A program made the translations under genes and the position numbers. A DNA stretch of 56,633 bases from Lachnospiraceae bacterium (lineage in GTDB: Bacteria; Bacillota; Clostridia; Lachnospirales; Lachnospiraceae), in the NCBI GenBank assembly GCA_022768745.1, contig JALELK010000005.1:1-56633 (forward strand), in the 5' to 3' direction. The notes beneath the pieces were generated by a model. The model saw nothing but the letters and a program-made list of their open reading frames with translations. It had not been told where the DNA came from and ran no database searches. How positions within the stretch are numbered: position 1 is the first letter of the stretch; each line of letters starts with the position of its first letter. Below are positions 34,226-43,347 of the stretch, in pieces.

Positions 34226-34522
34226 TTATTTTTCCCGGAAGATAATCTCATTGTCGAAAATCAGCCCTAATTTTTTCTTGGCTGTGTCCTCCACATACTC
34301 ATCCGATTTTATGTACTCCTCGTATTCTGACAAATCTTCCTTTTCCTTTTTCAAATCCTTAACCTGTTCATTTAAGGCTTGTTCCTGTTTTACATACTCC
34401 TGATTCTTTTGATACAGGCGCACCATCTGAATGGAGAATACCATAATCAGAAATATGCCAATGCAAAGGATGGAAATTCTCCCGGTATTACTCTTTCTCT
34501 TTTTTCTTTTCTGCTTCTTCAT
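34226..34522 (-). CDS. divIC: Septum formation initiator, FtsB/DivIC family
   Basis: A 98-residue bitopic protein: a strongly basic cytoplasmic N-terminus (MKKQKRKKRK), one transmembrane segment (ISILCIGIFLIMVFSI) and an extracellular coiled coil, ending with the family motif EEYIKSDEYVEDTAKKKLGLIFDNEIIF. It stabilises the divisome with FtsL and DivIB. The ATG at 34522 has AGAGGA at about 7 nt, inside the 3' end of yabQ (35-nt overlap); longer starts are rejected. Confidence 0.9.
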   Translation of the reverse strand: MKKQKRKKRKSNTGRISILCIGIFLIMVFSIQMVRLYQKNQEYVKQEQALNEQVKDLKKEKEDLSEYEEYIKSDEYVEDTAKKKLGLIFDNEIIFREK

Positions 34523-34922
34523 AAGCCATCCTCTTTTCCGCCTGTGCGCATTTATCAATCACTCTTCCTATAGTATATCGGTACAATCGTCTGAATTGTT
34601 TACCGAAAAAATGTAAGGGGGTGTACACCACCCATAACACCTTTGAACTCAAAATACTATAATACAATATCATTCCAAAGGCAACTGTCAGTAACTGACA
34701 AAATCGAACAACACCCTCCGCCGCCTGGTTCTGGGCATACCAGAGAACCACCGTCACTCCCATCCAATACAACACATCCGTAATATCAGCAACCCATTTC
34801 CCCACTCCAAACAATCGACGTGCCACTCTCACCAAGTCGTAGAAGATTCCCAGTCCCCAACCAATTAAAAACAAAAGTCCCAGAATCCGCCCCTGACTTA
34901 CCACAAACCAATACAATTTCAT
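34488..34922 (-). CDS. yabQ: Spore cortex biosynthesis protein YabQ
   Basis: A 144-residue membrane protein with about four hydrophobic segments and a highly charged Glu/Lys C-terminus. The GLGIFYDLVRVARRLF and ADITDVLYW segments fit YabQ, which in B. subtilis localises to the forespore outer membrane and is needed for cortex formation. The ATG immediately follows the yabP stop (TAAATG) and lacks a ribosome binding site, so translation is probably coupled. Confidence 0.88.
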   Translation of the reverse strand: MKLYWFVVSQGRILGLLFLIGWGLGIFYDLVRVARRLFGVGKWVADITDVLYWMGVTVVLWYAQNQAAEGVVRFCQLLTVAFGMILYYSILSSKVLWVVYTPLHFFGKQFRRLYRYTIGRVIDKCAQAEKRMAYEEAEKKKEKE

Positions 34923-35207
34923 TTATTTAAAAAATCGATTCCAGAGATTTTCCCCGGCAGCTTTCGGAGATGTCACATCGGAATATAGCAGGGCATCTGT
35001 TTTTCCCTCTACTTCCAAATCTCCCTTTTCCACCGACAACCGATTGATGTGTAAGTCTTTCCCTCTGATGGTGAGCATTCCCTCTGTGGTCTCTAAAAGG
35101 ATTTCTTTTACGTCAAAGGAAATCACGTCCAACACCCCGGTAACACTCATGGTGTTTCGATTATTCATAAGGAGCTTATGATTGCCTGTTAATTGTCTCT
35201 CGTCCAT
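34923..35207 (-). CDS. yabP: Sporulation protein YabP
   Basis: A 94-residue YabP/YqfC-family protein: HKLLMNNRNTMSVTGVLDVISFDVKEILLETTEG and the LTIRGKDLHINRLSVEKGDLEVEGK beta-rich core. Expected to act in spore cortex assembly with YabQ, with which its stop/start codons abut. AGGAGGCAGGC precedes the ATG. Length is normal. Confidence 0.92.
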   Translation of the reverse strand: MDERQLTGNHKLLMNNRNTMSVTGVLDVISFDVKEILLETTEGMLTIRGKDLHINRLSVEKGDLEVEGKTDALLYSDVTSPKAAGENLWNRFFK

Positions 35208-35266
35208 GCCTGCCTCCTATTCCATACATTATATGACGGAATGCCAACAGGTATGACAGTAGAATT

Positions 35267-35506
35267 TTACAGATAACGGAACAAGTCCTTGGCCTCTTCT
35301 TTCTTGGTGGTGTCCTGTAAATCCAAAACTTCCACCTTCACCGTTTTATTTCCAAAGGCTATCTCAATAATATCTCCCACCTTCACCTGAACAGATGCCT
35401 TTGCAGGCTTATCGTTTACCATAACTCTCCCTGCATCACAGGCCTCGTTTGCCACGGTACGCCTTTTGATTAATCTGGATACTTTTAAAAATTTGTCCAA
35501 ACGCAT
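35267..35506 (-). CDS. rqcP: S4-domain RNA-binding protein RqcP (YabO)
   Basis: A 79-residue single S4 domain protein: MRLDKFLKVSRLIKRRTVAN, AGRVMVNDKPAKASVQVKVGD. RqcP binds the 50S subunit with RqcH and promotes C-terminal alanine tailing of stalled nascent chains. The ATG at 35506 has GGAGGG upstream; the in-frame GTG at 35521 overlaps that site. It lies between HU and yabP as in many clostridia, 60 nt before yabP. Confidence 0.92.
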   Translation of the reverse strand: MRLDKFLKVSRLIKRRTVANEACDAGRVMVNDKPAKASVQVKVGDIIEIAFGNKTVKVEVLDLQDTTKKEEAKDLFRYL

Positions 35507-35536
35507 TTGTTTTCCCTCCACTATCTATCGCAAAAC

Positions 35537-35566
35537 AAAAGGGCTCAAAACCGAAGTTTTGAGCCC
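35537..35566 (-). terminator. Terminator between HU and rqcP
   Basis: Minus strand: perfect 11-bp stem GGGCTCAAAAC / GTTTTGAGCCC closed by a UUCG tetraloop, then TTTTGTTTT. It probably ends most HU transcripts, with some read-through into rqcP. Confidence 0.9.
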
Positions 35567-35584
35567 AGATAATCATAGAACGAA

Positions 35585-35857
35585 TTAGTTCATCATATCC
35601 TTTAAAGCCTTACCAGCTTTGAACTTAGGTGCCTTAGATGCAGGAATCTTCATCTCAGCGCCTGTCTGAGGATTTCTACCTGTTCTAGCAGCTCTCTCAG
35701 ATACTTCGAAAGTACCGAATCCAACTAACTGAATTTTCTCACCCTTCTTAAGCTCTTCTGCAACAACATCTGTAAATGCCTTTAATGCTGCCTCTGCGTC
35801 CTTCTTTGAAAGATCTGCCTTGCTAGCCATAGCTGCAACTAATTCTGTCTTGTTCAT
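35585..35857 (-). CDS. hup: DNA-binding protein HU
   Basis: A 90-residue nucleoid protein of the HU/IHF family. [28 protein letters not shown] leads to the DNA-binding arm with [21 protein letters not shown] and [31 protein letters not shown] precedes the ATG. It has a strong promoter of its own and a strong terminator after it, as expected for an abundant protein. Confidence 0.97.
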   Translation of the reverse strand: MNKTELVAAMASKADLSKKDAEAALKAFTDVVAEELKKGEKIQLVGFGTFEVSERAARTGRNPQTGAEMKIPASKAPKFKAGKALKDMMN

Positions 35858-35932
35858 ATTAACTTCCTCCTCTGGAATTTGAAAAAAATATTGTTATAAT
35901 AGGGGCTCTTCCCTAAAATAATCACAAAAATA

Positions 35933-35961
35933 TTTATAATTGTTTTTTGGGCTTTTGTCAA
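35933..35961 (-). promoter_or_regulatory. Strong sigma-A promoter of HU
   Basis: Minus strand: -35 TTGACA (35956-35961), 17-bp spacer, -10 TATAAA (35933-35938). The leader contains the inverted repeat GGGAAGAGCCCC. Confidence 0.8.
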
Positions 35962-36049
35962 GGTAAATCGCCCAGTTTCCCTTTGTTTTCGGGCTGTTTT
36001 GACATAATTCACAAAATATAGAATTATCTTTGTTCAACAATACAACGAT

Positions 36050-37396
36050 TTACTGTAATAAATTATTCAGCATGTTAGAAATCGTAGTCAGGTAATCCAC
36101 ATCTGTATTCCCGGTTCCGCTGGAGCTACTGTTCTTATTTGAGGAGTTTCCTTTATAAGAACTGTTATAAGAGCTGCTACCATTATTCGTACTGCTATTC
36201 GAGTTACTACTCTGGGTACTTCTATTATTTGTGCTACTGCTGCTTGCATTTCTACTGCTTGAACTATTGCTATTAGAAGTGTTATTGCCACTTGTACTGC
36301 TGTTATTACTGCTTCCTCCGGTGGTGGCACTATTGCCATCACTACTGCCGCTGTCTGTAGAACTGCTGCCAGAACTATCCTGCTGTGTCAATGACAGTTC
36401 TATGGTGGCACTCTTAGAATTAACCACCAGAGTCTTTTCCCAACTCTCATAGCCCTCTGCAACCACAGAAAGCTTGTGGGAACCATAGGTCACCTTCAAC
36501 TCTTTTCCAACCTCTATCTGTTTTCCGTCAATGTAAACCCTGGCACCTTCCACATCCGTTTGCAGTGTCAGTTTGCAGGTCTTTGGTCCCTTACCCTTCA
36601 ACTGGTCCAAATCCACCACAGTAGTCTCATTTCTGGTAACGGTAAACTCTGCTGTGCCGCCATATCCGTCCTTTGCCACAGTAATGGGATAAGTCCCCTC
36701 CGGAACTTCGATTTTCATATCTCCAGTTATATTGGTGAAAATCTCATTGCCGATACAAATCATACTGTCCTTAAAGGTTCCGGAATTGGTAAGCTGGATA
36801 TAGCCGTGTCCTGTGGTTACCATAACAGAAATAATCTGTTTGTCAGAACCGATAACCTCCAGCACATCATCTGTCCCTATCTCATCCCAATCCGCCTGCC
36901 GGTCTCCGGAAAAGACTAAGGTGTCATCGGTAATCCGGTAAGTGGATTTCCCGATTTCCATAGCTCCTTTTTCGGTGTCAATCTGATAATTTCCCACATC
37001 ATCATAATCCCACACCGTATCCGACATCCAGATACTTTCCAGGACAGAATCCTCATTTTTCTCTCCCAGTTTTACCACCTGTCCGGGGACAAAATGCACC
37101 GTGCTGTAGGAATTTTTGTACTTATCCATAAATTTCGTACTCAGATTGTATTTACAGCGAATGGGACGATTGCTGTCCAAAGACATCAATGTGATGGTTT
37201 CTTCCTCCATATTGATATCACAAATCACATATTCTGTTTCCTGTTTTTTCTCACCAGACTTCTGCTCTTCGGCCTTTGGCGAAGGTGCTCTATAGGTGAA
37301 AGGCTCATTCTTTTTCTCCTGACCGCAGGCCACACAAAGTACTGCCATCACCAACAATCCCACCAGAAGTCCCCGTTTTTTCCATTGTGTATTCAT
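36050..37396 (-). CDS. PEGA-domain surface lipoprotein with a Ser/Asn-rich tail
   Basis: A 448-residue exported protein. A signal peptide ends in CVAC with the likely lipidated Cys24. The middle part is beta-rich; two PEGA-type repeats follow (VPEGTYPITVAKDGY and YGSHKLSVVAEGYESW), a module often found on cell-surface proteins. Residues about 340-430 are almost only Ser, Asn, Thr and Gly, like a flexible spacer. No known enzymatic motif. The ribosome binding site is poor: TATAAT (37403-37408) ends 6 nt before the ATG, with TTGTAT 17 bp upstream of it, suggesting a very short or absent leader. Confidence 0.75.
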   Translation of the reverse strand: MNTQWKKRGLLVGLLVMAVLCVACGQEKKNEPFTYRAPSPKAEEQKSGEKKQETEYVICDINMEEETITLMSLDSNRPIRCKYNLSTKFMDKYKNSYSTVHFVPGQVVKLGEKNEDSVLESIWMSDTVWDYDDVGNYQIDTEKGAMEIGKSTYRITDDTLVFSGDRQADWDEIGTDDVLEVIGSDKQIISVMVTTGHGYIQLTNSGTFKDSMICIGNEIFTNITGDMKIEVPEGTYPITVAKDGYGGTAEFTVTRNETTVVDLDQLKGKGPKTCKLTLQTDVEGARVYIDGKQIEVGKELKVTYGSHKLSVVAEGYESWEKTLVVNSKSATIELSLTQQDSSGSSSTDSGSSDGNSATTGGSSNNSSTSGNNTSNSNSSSSRNASSSSTNNRSTQSSNSNSSTNNGSSSYNSSYKGNSSNKNSSSSGTGNTDVDYLTTISNMLNNLLQ

Positions 37397-37402
37397 GGCT
37401 CA

Positions 37403-37431
37403 ATTATACCTTATTCATTTTGATTATACAA
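37403..37431 (-). promoter_or_regulatory. Candidate promoter of the PEGA lipoprotein, leaderless type
   Basis: Minus strand: -35 TTGTAT (37426-37431), 17-bp spacer, -10 TATAAT (37403-37408). The ATG at 37396 lies where transcription should begin. Confidence 0.45.
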
Positions 37432-38433
37432 TAATTCCAAAAAAGTCTGCCGGTCTCTTTCCTGGGCTATCACCTGTTGTAATTTTTCACCGTCCCGCTT
37501 GGATGCCCATGCTTTTTTGTTGTTATTGTAATGATTTGCAATCTTCCAGAATTTTTCCGGATAAGCCATACGCAGATACAACTCCCGCCTCTTTTCATCT
37601 CCCAGAGGAAGTACTCTCTCATAGGTGGAAATCACATCCAATCCCAAATCCGGATTCCAACGATTTTTTTCCAACAGCTTTCTTAGATACTTTGCCAAAT
37701 CGCTGACCTGACTATCCCATCTCATATTTTCAAAATGCAAAACCCTGGACCTACTGTCACAGTCCACCAGATTATGATAGTGATAATCCCCATGACAAAA
37801 TCCCCACTGTTTTTCTTCCCCGGATATGTTCTCCTGCAAAATTTCTCTCTCTATTTTTTCTGCCTGGGAATAAAACACTCCATATGCATTCTGATAGGCT
37901 TCCTCAAAACTGTTTTTACTTTTCTTCTTGCGAATGTAATTCCGCAAATTCCGCATCTCTCTGTTATGCCGGTACAACTCCTGAGGCAGACTGTGTTCCG
38001 GTGTCTGAAAAAGTTCTGTCTTTGGGTGGACAATCTCATTGAATGCCATATGTAAATCCGCCAGTTTTCTGGCTCCCTCCAACATTTCCAATGGATTTTT
38101 GATGTCACACTCTCTTCCGTTTTTAAAAGACTTTAAAATATATGCCGGTCCTCCTTCTTCCCGCACCAGAAAATCTCCTTCCTTTGTGGGAAGGATTTGT
38201 TCCACTGTCTCATCCCAATCTGCCAGCTGTTTCAAAACCCCCGCCAGTTCCCCGGCCTTATCCTTTGAACCCTGAAACATTTTCAGCATATAGGTCTTTC
38301 CCCCGGCAAAAACCAAAAGACTTCCCCGCCCCTTGGCAACCCCCTCTATCTCAATTTCATATTCTGAAAGAAGCTGTTCCCCTAATCCCAAACGTGGCAT
38401 TACAAATGATTGACCCTCTATCTTTTCTTCCAT
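37411..38433 (-). CDS. CotS-like spore coat protein of the aminoglycoside-phosphotransferase fold
   Basis: A 340-residue kinase-like protein. KTYMLKMF holds the presumed ATP-binding Lys; the catalytic loop is HGDYHYHN (214-221). Where active enzymes have DFD or DWE, this protein has LHFEN (232-236), so the metal-binding Asp is missing and it may not be active. CotS proteins sit in the inner spore coat of Bacillus. The ATG at 38433 has GGAGGG upstream; the GTG at 38448 overlaps that site. It lies between cca and the PEGA lipoprotein gene. Confidence 0.75.
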   Translation of the reverse strand: MEEKIEGQSFVMPRLGLGEQLLSEYEIEIEGVAKGRGSLLVFAGGKTYMLKMFQGSKDKAGELAGVLKQLADWDETVEQILPTKEGDFLVREEGGPAYILKSFKNGRECDIKNPLEMLEGARKLADLHMAFNEIVHPKTELFQTPEHSLPQELYRHNREMRNLRNYIRKKKSKNSFEEAYQNAYGVFYSQAEKIEREILQENISGEEKQWGFCHGDYHYHNLVDCDSRSRVLHFENMRWDSQVSDLAKYLRKLLEKNRWNPDLGLDVISTYERVLPLGDEKRRELYLRMAYPEKFWKIANHYNNNKKAWASKRDGEKLQQVIAQERDRQTFLELLYNQNE

Positions 38434-38495
38434 TAAAAAACCCTCCACAACGAACCAGATTCATATCTGTTCATTTTATGAAGGGTTTCTAACGA

Positions 38496-39860
38496 TTATT
38501 CCTTTGTTTTTCTCTGGGGGATTTCTCCGGTCAAAAGAAGTTTTTCCGCCATAGGAAGCAGTATCTCCTTTTGATTCTTTTCCGGATTTTCCACTACCGT
38601 CTGAAACAGCACTTCCAACAAGTCTCCCACTTGGCTCCCCTGGGGAACGCCCAATGCCAGTATGTCTCTTCCGGTAACTGCCAGATCTTTCTTTTGAACA
38701 CATTGATTCTTGGCCAGAATCTCATAATAAATCTTCTCAAAGCCGTCAATTTTTTCCAACTTTTCCCGGCGCATGTAATCGCTCTGGGCCAGCACATCTG
38801 CCCGTTTTATCTGAAAAATATCCGGAAAACAGCTCACTCCCATACGAACCACTGCCCGCCGTACTGCCCGCTCATTGGTATCCGGTCGCTCATCATGATA
38901 TCTCACAAAGCGCTTCACTGTCGCAATGGTGTCATTGTCATATTTTAATCTCCGCAAAATGGTTGCAGCCATCTCTGCGCCCACTTCCTGATGACGATAG
39001 AAATGGTCCTGTCCCTGTTCATCGGTGGTTTTCGTAGCCGGTTTTCCGATATCGTGAAGAAGCATTGTCAGGCGAAGGATTTTCTCTGGCGCCACGTGAG
39101 ATAAGGTGTGCAAAGTATGCTCTCCCACAGAATAACAATGGTGTTTGTTGTGTTGGGGGGTGTGCATCATCTCGTCAAATTCCGGAAGGAAAACCTTGGT
39201 CAAACCGGTTTCATATACCTGTCGCATCCGTTCCGGGTGGTCGGAAACCAACAGTTTATTCAGCTCCACCATAATCCGTTCTTTGCTGACTTTTTCAATG
39301 GTTGGCGCCAACTGACAAATGGCTTCATAGGTGTTTTCTTCAATCTCAAAATCCAACTGTGCCGAAAAACGAAGAGCCCGCAACATACGAAGGGCATCTT
39401 CAGAAAATCGCTCTCTGGGATCTCCTACGCAGCGGATAATTTTTTCTTCCAGGTCCTTCTGTCCCTGAAACAAATCCACCAAACCTTCTGTATCGTTATA
39501 TGCCATGGCGTTGATGGTGAAATCTCTCCTTCTCAAATCCTCGGAAAGCATAGATGTGAAAACCACCTGTTTGGGATGGCGTCCATCTACATACTCCCCA
39601 TCAATCCGATAGGTGGTAACCTCATATCCGCATCCTTTTAACATCACCGTAACGGTTCCATGTTCGATTCCCGTATCAATGGTGTGGTCAAACAAAGCCT
39701 TCACCTGATTCGGGGATGCTGAAGTGGTAATATCCCAGTCAGCCGGAGTTTTTCCTAAATACAAATCGCGGACACAGCCGCCTACGGCATAGGCTTCGTG
39801 TCCGTTATTTTGCAATGTCTTTATAATGTTTTTTACGTCATCCGGTAACAACATTTTCAT
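38496..39860 (-). CDS. cca: CCA tRNA nucleotidyltransferase (HD-domain type)
   Basis: A 454-residue class II nucleotidyltransferase. YAVGGCVRDLYLGK and DWDITTSA hold the catalytic Asp pair; RRDFTINAMAY and the LRFSAQLDFEIEENT template region follow. An HD phosphohydrolase domain (LLHDIGKP, HHCYSVGEHTL) is inserted, as in many clostridia. It adds or repairs 3' CCA, which is needed because the four tRNA genes in this window do not encode it. It starts 1 nt after the proS stop with AAGG upstream. Confidence 0.93.
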   Translation of the reverse strand: MKMLLPDDVKNIIKTLQNNGHEAYAVGGCVRDLYLGKTPADWDITTSASPNQVKALFDHTIDTGIEHGTVTVMLKGCGYEVTTYRIDGEYVDGRHPKQVVFTSMLSEDLRRRDFTINAMAYNDTEGLVDLFQGQKDLEEKIIRCVGDPRERFSEDALRMLRALRFSAQLDFEIEENTYEAICQLAPTIEKVSKERIMVELNKLLVSDHPERMRQVYETGLTKVFLPEFDEMMHTPQHNKHHCYSVGEHTLHTLSHVAPEKILRLTMLLHDIGKPATKTTDEQGQDHFYRHQEVGAEMAATILRRLKYDNDTIATVKRFVRYHDERPDTNERAVRRAVVRMGVSCFPDIFQIKRADVLAQSDYMRREKLEKIDGFEKIYYEILAKNQCVQKKDLAVTGRDILALGVPQGSQVGDLLEVLFQTVVENPEKNQKEILLPMAEKLLLTGEIPQRKTKE

Positions 39861-39861
39861 C

Positions 39862-41301
39862 TTAATATGCCTTACCCCAATAAACTAACTTCTTTGCAGG
39901 TTTTCCGCAGCAAACACATACATCGGAAATCTTTTCCTGTGCAAATGGCATACATCTGCTAGTTGCTGTAGTCTCTTCTTTGATCTTGTCCTCGCAGGCC
40001 TGATCTCCACACCACATACCACGGACAAATCCCGGTTTTGTAGCAATAATCTCCTTAAACTCCTGATAATTGGTAGCATCATAGGTATGGGAATCTCTGT
40101 GCGCTCTGGCATTTTCCAACATTTCCTTCTGCATAGTAGAAAGAATCTCTGTCAGCTTCTCTGTCAGCTCATCCATAGAAACGGTAATCTTTTCTCTGGT
40201 GTCACGGCGTACCACAACTGCCTGATTGCTCTCGATATCTCTCGGTCCCATTTCCACTCTAACCGGAATACCTCTCATCTCCTGCTCAGAGAACTTCCAG
40301 CCCGGTGTCTTATCAGAATCGTCCACCTTTACACGAAGTCCGGCCTTTGCCAGCACGTCCTTTATCTCGTATGCCTTGTCCAAAACGCCTTCCTTGTTTT
40401 GCATAATCGGAATGATGTCTACCTGGGTAGGTGCAATCATAGGTGGCAACACCAAACCGGAATCATCACCGTGAACCATAATGATGGCTCCAATCAAACG
40501 GGTAGTCATACCCCAGGAAGTCTGGTGAACATATTTTAATTTGTTATCTTTATCGGTGAACTGAATACCAAAGGCCTTGGCAAATCCATCTCCAAAGTTA
40601 TGGCTTGTTCCGGACTGCAATGCCTTTCCGTCGTGCATTAATGCCTCAATGGTATAGGTAGCCTCAGCTCCGGCAAATTTTTCCTTGTCTGTCTTACGAC
40701 CGCGAATCACAGGAATTGCCAACACTTCCTCGCAGAAATCTGCATACAGATTTAACATCTGCTGTGTGCGCTCCTCTGCCTCTTCTGCTGTGGCATGTGC
40801 AGTATGTCCCTCCTGCCACAAGAACTCTCTGGAACGAAGAAAAGGTCTGGTTTCCTTTTCCCAACGAACTACGGAACACCACTGATTGTACAACTTTGGT
40901 AAATCTCTGTATGACTGTACTTCATCTTTGTAGAAATCACAAAACAGTGTCTCGGAAGTAGGACGAACGCAAAGTCTCTCCTGGAGTTCATTTAATCCAC
41001 CATGTGTCACCCATGCCACCTCAGGAGCAAATCCCTCTACATGGTCTTTTTCTCTCTCCAACAGACTTTCCGGAATAAACATTGGCATATATACATTTTC
41101 CACACCGGTTTCTTTAAATCTGCGGTCCAATTCCTTTTGAATGTTTTCCCAGATTGCATATCCTGCCGGCTTGAAAATCATACATCCCTTAACACTGGAA
41201 TAACCCATGAGTTCTGCTTTTTTCACCACATCGGTATACCACTGGGCGAAATCCACATCCATAGAAGTAATCGCTTCAACTAATTTCTTATCTTTTGCCA
41301 T
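39862..41301 (-). CDS. proS: Prolyl-tRNA synthetase, short archaeal/eukaryal type (ProS3)
   Basis: A 479-residue class II synthetase lacking the editing insertion of the long bacterial form. The [29 protein letters not shown] motif 2 region, [19 protein letters not shown] and [14 protein letters not shown] are typical of the archaeal-like form, with a C-terminal Cys-containing segment ([18 protein letters not shown]) that ends in Tyr as in that family. AGGAGGCCATT precedes the ATG. Confidence 0.95.
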   Translation of the reverse strand: MAKDKKLVEAITSMDVDFAQWYTDVVKKAELMGYSSVKGCMIFKPAGYAIWENIQKELDRRFKETGVENVYMPMFIPESLLEREKDHVEGFAPEVAWVTHGGLNELQERLCVRPTSETLFCDFYKDEVQSYRDLPKLYNQWCSVVRWEKETRPFLRSREFLWQEGHTAHATAEEAEERTQQMLNLYADFCEEVLAIPVIRGRKTDKEKFAGAEATYTIEALMHDGKALQSGTSHNFGDGFAKAFGIQFTDKDNKLKYVHQTSWGMTTRLIGAIIMVHGDDSGLVLPPMIAPTQVDIIPIMQNKEGVLDKAYEIKDVLAKAGLRVKVDDSDKTPGWKFSEQEMRGIPVRVEMGPRDIESNQAVVVRRDTREKITVSMDELTEKLTEILSTMQKEMLENARAHRDSHTYDATNYQEFKEIIATKPGFVRGMWCGDQACEDKIKEETTATSRCMPFAQEKISDVCVCCGKPAKKLVYWGKAY

Positions 41302-41373
41302 AATGGCCTCCTTACTACTTATAAATCGTCAATACTCTTAATTTTATGAAAATCCCCCGATATTGTCAAGGTT

Positions 41374-42333
41374 CTAGGTAAAGCGATAGATTTCCCAGAT
41401 TAAAAAAGCCGAAGCTGGTCCTAAAACCACTCCCCAGATTCCAAACACCTGAACCCCCAGATAAATACTGATAAGGACGATAAGAGGATTCGCCCCCACC
41501 CGGTGTCCGATAAGCTTCGGCTCCAGGTACTGACGCAGCAGACTGGTAGCCCCGGCCAAAAATACATAGTAAATTCCCAGCCAGATTTTTTTCTGTAAAA
41601 ACATAAGCACTGCCCAAGGAATAAAAATCAGGGAGGTTCCGATAAAGGGAAGGGCATCACAAAACCCAATAATAACCCCCACAAAAACTGCATAGGGATT
41701 TCTCACCAGAATCAATGCCAGAACACAGATACCTGTAATAATCAGCATAATCCAGGCCTGGGCTTTCAAGTAGTCTCCTCCCACCACAGACAAATCCTTT
41801 CCCAGAGCCAGTATCACACTGCCGAAACTGTTTTCCTGGAGTTTTTCCTGAATAGAGTCGTACTCCCCAATCATAATAATGGTAGCCACCACCGTAACCG
41901 CAATGGTCACAAAGCCTCCCAAGGTATCCTTCATCCCACCCAGAGGAGATGCCATATTTTCTGCAATCTGGTCCAAAAGAGCTTCCCCCTGAAAACGATG
42001 AATCAGTTTTTCATACAGCCTGCCAAAAAGTCCTGACTCCTTGGCTCCCTCCCAATACAGCAATTCATCTTTTCTCTTCCATAAATCCATAAGTTCTCTG
42101 GATAAATACCAAAAAAGTATTCCAATCAGGATAATGACTCCTATGGTAAGAATAATTCTGCAGAAAGACTTTTCTCTTTTTTCCCCACCGGATTTTCTCA
42201 CTCTCCCGGCAATGAAATATGCCACAAAAAAGGGAATTACCACCGGCAGAATCCATTTCATAAAAATAAATACCACCAGGGTAATTCCCAACAATTTTGT
42301 TCCGTTCTTAATAAAATGATATTTCTGCTCCAT
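41374..42333 (-). CDS. AI-2E/YtvI-family integral membrane protein
   Basis: A 319-residue polytopic protein with about seven hydrophobic segments, of the AI-2E exporter-like superfamily; sporulation protein YtvI is the closest clostridial type. The C-terminal pattern GFCDALPFIGTSLIFIPWA, YLEPKLIGHRVGANPLIVLISIYLG and WGVVLGP is diagnostic of the superfamily. The transported substrate and any sporulation role are unproven. The start is uncertain: ATG at 42333 or GTG at 42351, neither with a good ribosome binding site. Confidence 0.8.
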   Translation of the reverse strand: MEQKYHFIKNGTKLLGITLVVFIFMKWILPVVIPFFVAYFIAGRVRKSGGEKREKSFCRIILTIGVIILIGILFWYLSRELMDLWKRKDELLYWEGAKESGLFGRLYEKLIHRFQGEALLDQIAENMASPLGGMKDTLGGFVTIAVTVVATIIMIGEYDSIQEKLQENSFGSVILALGKDLSVVGGDYLKAQAWIMLIITGICVLALILVRNPYAVFVGVIIGFCDALPFIGTSLIFIPWAVLMFLQKKIWLGIYYVFLAGATSLLRQYLEPKLIGHRVGANPLIVLISIYLGVQVFGIWGVVLGPASAFLIWEIYRFT

Positions 42334-42381
42334 AGGAATACTGTGTCCCACTTTTTACCATTTTATACAGGCCACAAAACT

Positions 42382-43050
42382 TTAGCACATATAGTGTTCC
42401 ATAAAAGGCGCAAAATCTTCTCCCTTAGGACGAATCTCAAAGGTCATTCCCTCCTCAGATACCGGATGGGTAAACTGCAAACGATATGCACACAGACAAA
42501 GAGGATGTCCCGTTTTGCTTCCCCCGTATTTCACATCTCCTAGAATCGGAGCCGTACGGCTGGCCAGTTGTACCCGAATCTGATGAAACCGCCCTGTGTC
42601 CAGTTTAATCTGCAACAGACAGTGGTCATCTATCTTTTCCAGCAACTTATAGGAAAGTCTCGCCTTCTTTGCCCGAGGATTACTCTCCTCCACAATTATG
42701 GCTCTTCCCTTTCTGCCATCCTTAACCACATAATCCTCCAGCACTCCCTCCTGAGGAATGTTTTCTCTGGTCACAATGGCAAGGTAATGCTTGGCGAACT
42801 GCCTCTCCTTTAACTCCTTACACAAAATGGCAGATGCCGCAGCATTTTTTCCAAACACCAGAATTCCTTCTACCGGCTGATCCAGGCGATGAATAACCCC
42901 CACATAACTATCCTCACCCTTGGAAAGACGGTAATTTCTCACAAGACTCACCATATCCTGCTCTATGGTTTTACTGGTCTGTGTGGCAACCCCCGCCGGT
43001 TTATAACAAACCAGAATGTCTTCATCTTCGTAAAGAACCTCCAAATACAT
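42382..43050 (-). CDS. RluA-family RNA pseudouridine synthase
   Basis: A 222-residue enzyme isomerising specific uridines in rRNA or tRNA. The catalytic Asp lies in VGVIHRLDQPVEGILVF; YKPAGVATQT and DTGRFHQIRVQLA are family motifs. No S4 domain is present, so it is the short form. The ATG at 43050 has GGAGAGG at 5 nt; the longer frame to 43119 runs into intergenic repeat DNA. The target site cannot be predicted. Confidence 0.88.
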   Translation of the reverse strand: MYLEVLYEDEDILVCYKPAGVATQTSKTIEQDMVSLVRNYRLSKGEDSYVGVIHRLDQPVEGILVFGKNAAASAILCKELKERQFAKHYLAIVTRENIPQEGVLEDYVVKDGRKGRAIIVEESNPRAKKARLSYKLLEKIDDHCLLQIKLDTGRFHQIRVQLASRTAPILGDVKYGGSKTGHPLCLCAYRLQFTHPVSEEGMTFEIRPKGEDFAPFMEHYMC

Positions 43051-43080
43051 ATGACCCTCTCCTTTTCTCTTATCCGCTAC

Positions 43081-43230
43081 TGTGCTTATAAATAAATTTA
43101 CATATCCCATTGCAGACACGCTTTCGCTTGGGACGGAAACGTAGCGGTACTAAATTCGCCCGAAGGCTCATTAAGTACCGACGTTCCTTTACAGTCTGCA
43201 ATCGGGATAGTTAAATTTATTCACAGCACA
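43081..43230. repeat. Structured palindromic repeat, copy 2
   Basis: TGTGCT/AGCACA outer stem, then AATAAATTTA pairing with TTAAATTTATT, ATCCC/GGGAT and TTGCAGAC/GTCTGCAA. An inner hairpin CGGTAC..TTAAGTACCG is added compared with copy 1 at 994-1088. The left half (43095-43146) matches copy 1 closely, with CAGACACGCT identical. It fills the gap between the metK terminator and the rluA-type gene. The remaining bases 43231-43270 show nothing definite. Confidence 0.7.
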
Positions 43231-43270
43231 GCGTTTAAGCGTAAACCCAATAGATTGTCTCTCACAATAT

Positions 43271-43315
43271 AAAAAGTCGTGGAGAAAATCCTACGATTTC
43301 TCCACGACTTTATTG
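43271..43315 (-). terminator. Terminator of metK
   Basis: Minus strand: AAAGTCGTGGAGAAA pairs perfectly with TTTCTCCACGACTTT (15 bp, 9-nt loop), followed by TTATATT. Confidence 0.85.
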
Positions 43316-43347
43316 TATCATATTCTGTTATGACAGAACAGGGCAGA

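Noticed and set aside
36088-36452. Repetitive frames overlapping the PEGA lipoprotein tail on both strands
   Set aside because: They are shadows of the Ser/Asn-rich coding repeats; low-complexity codons keep other frames open.
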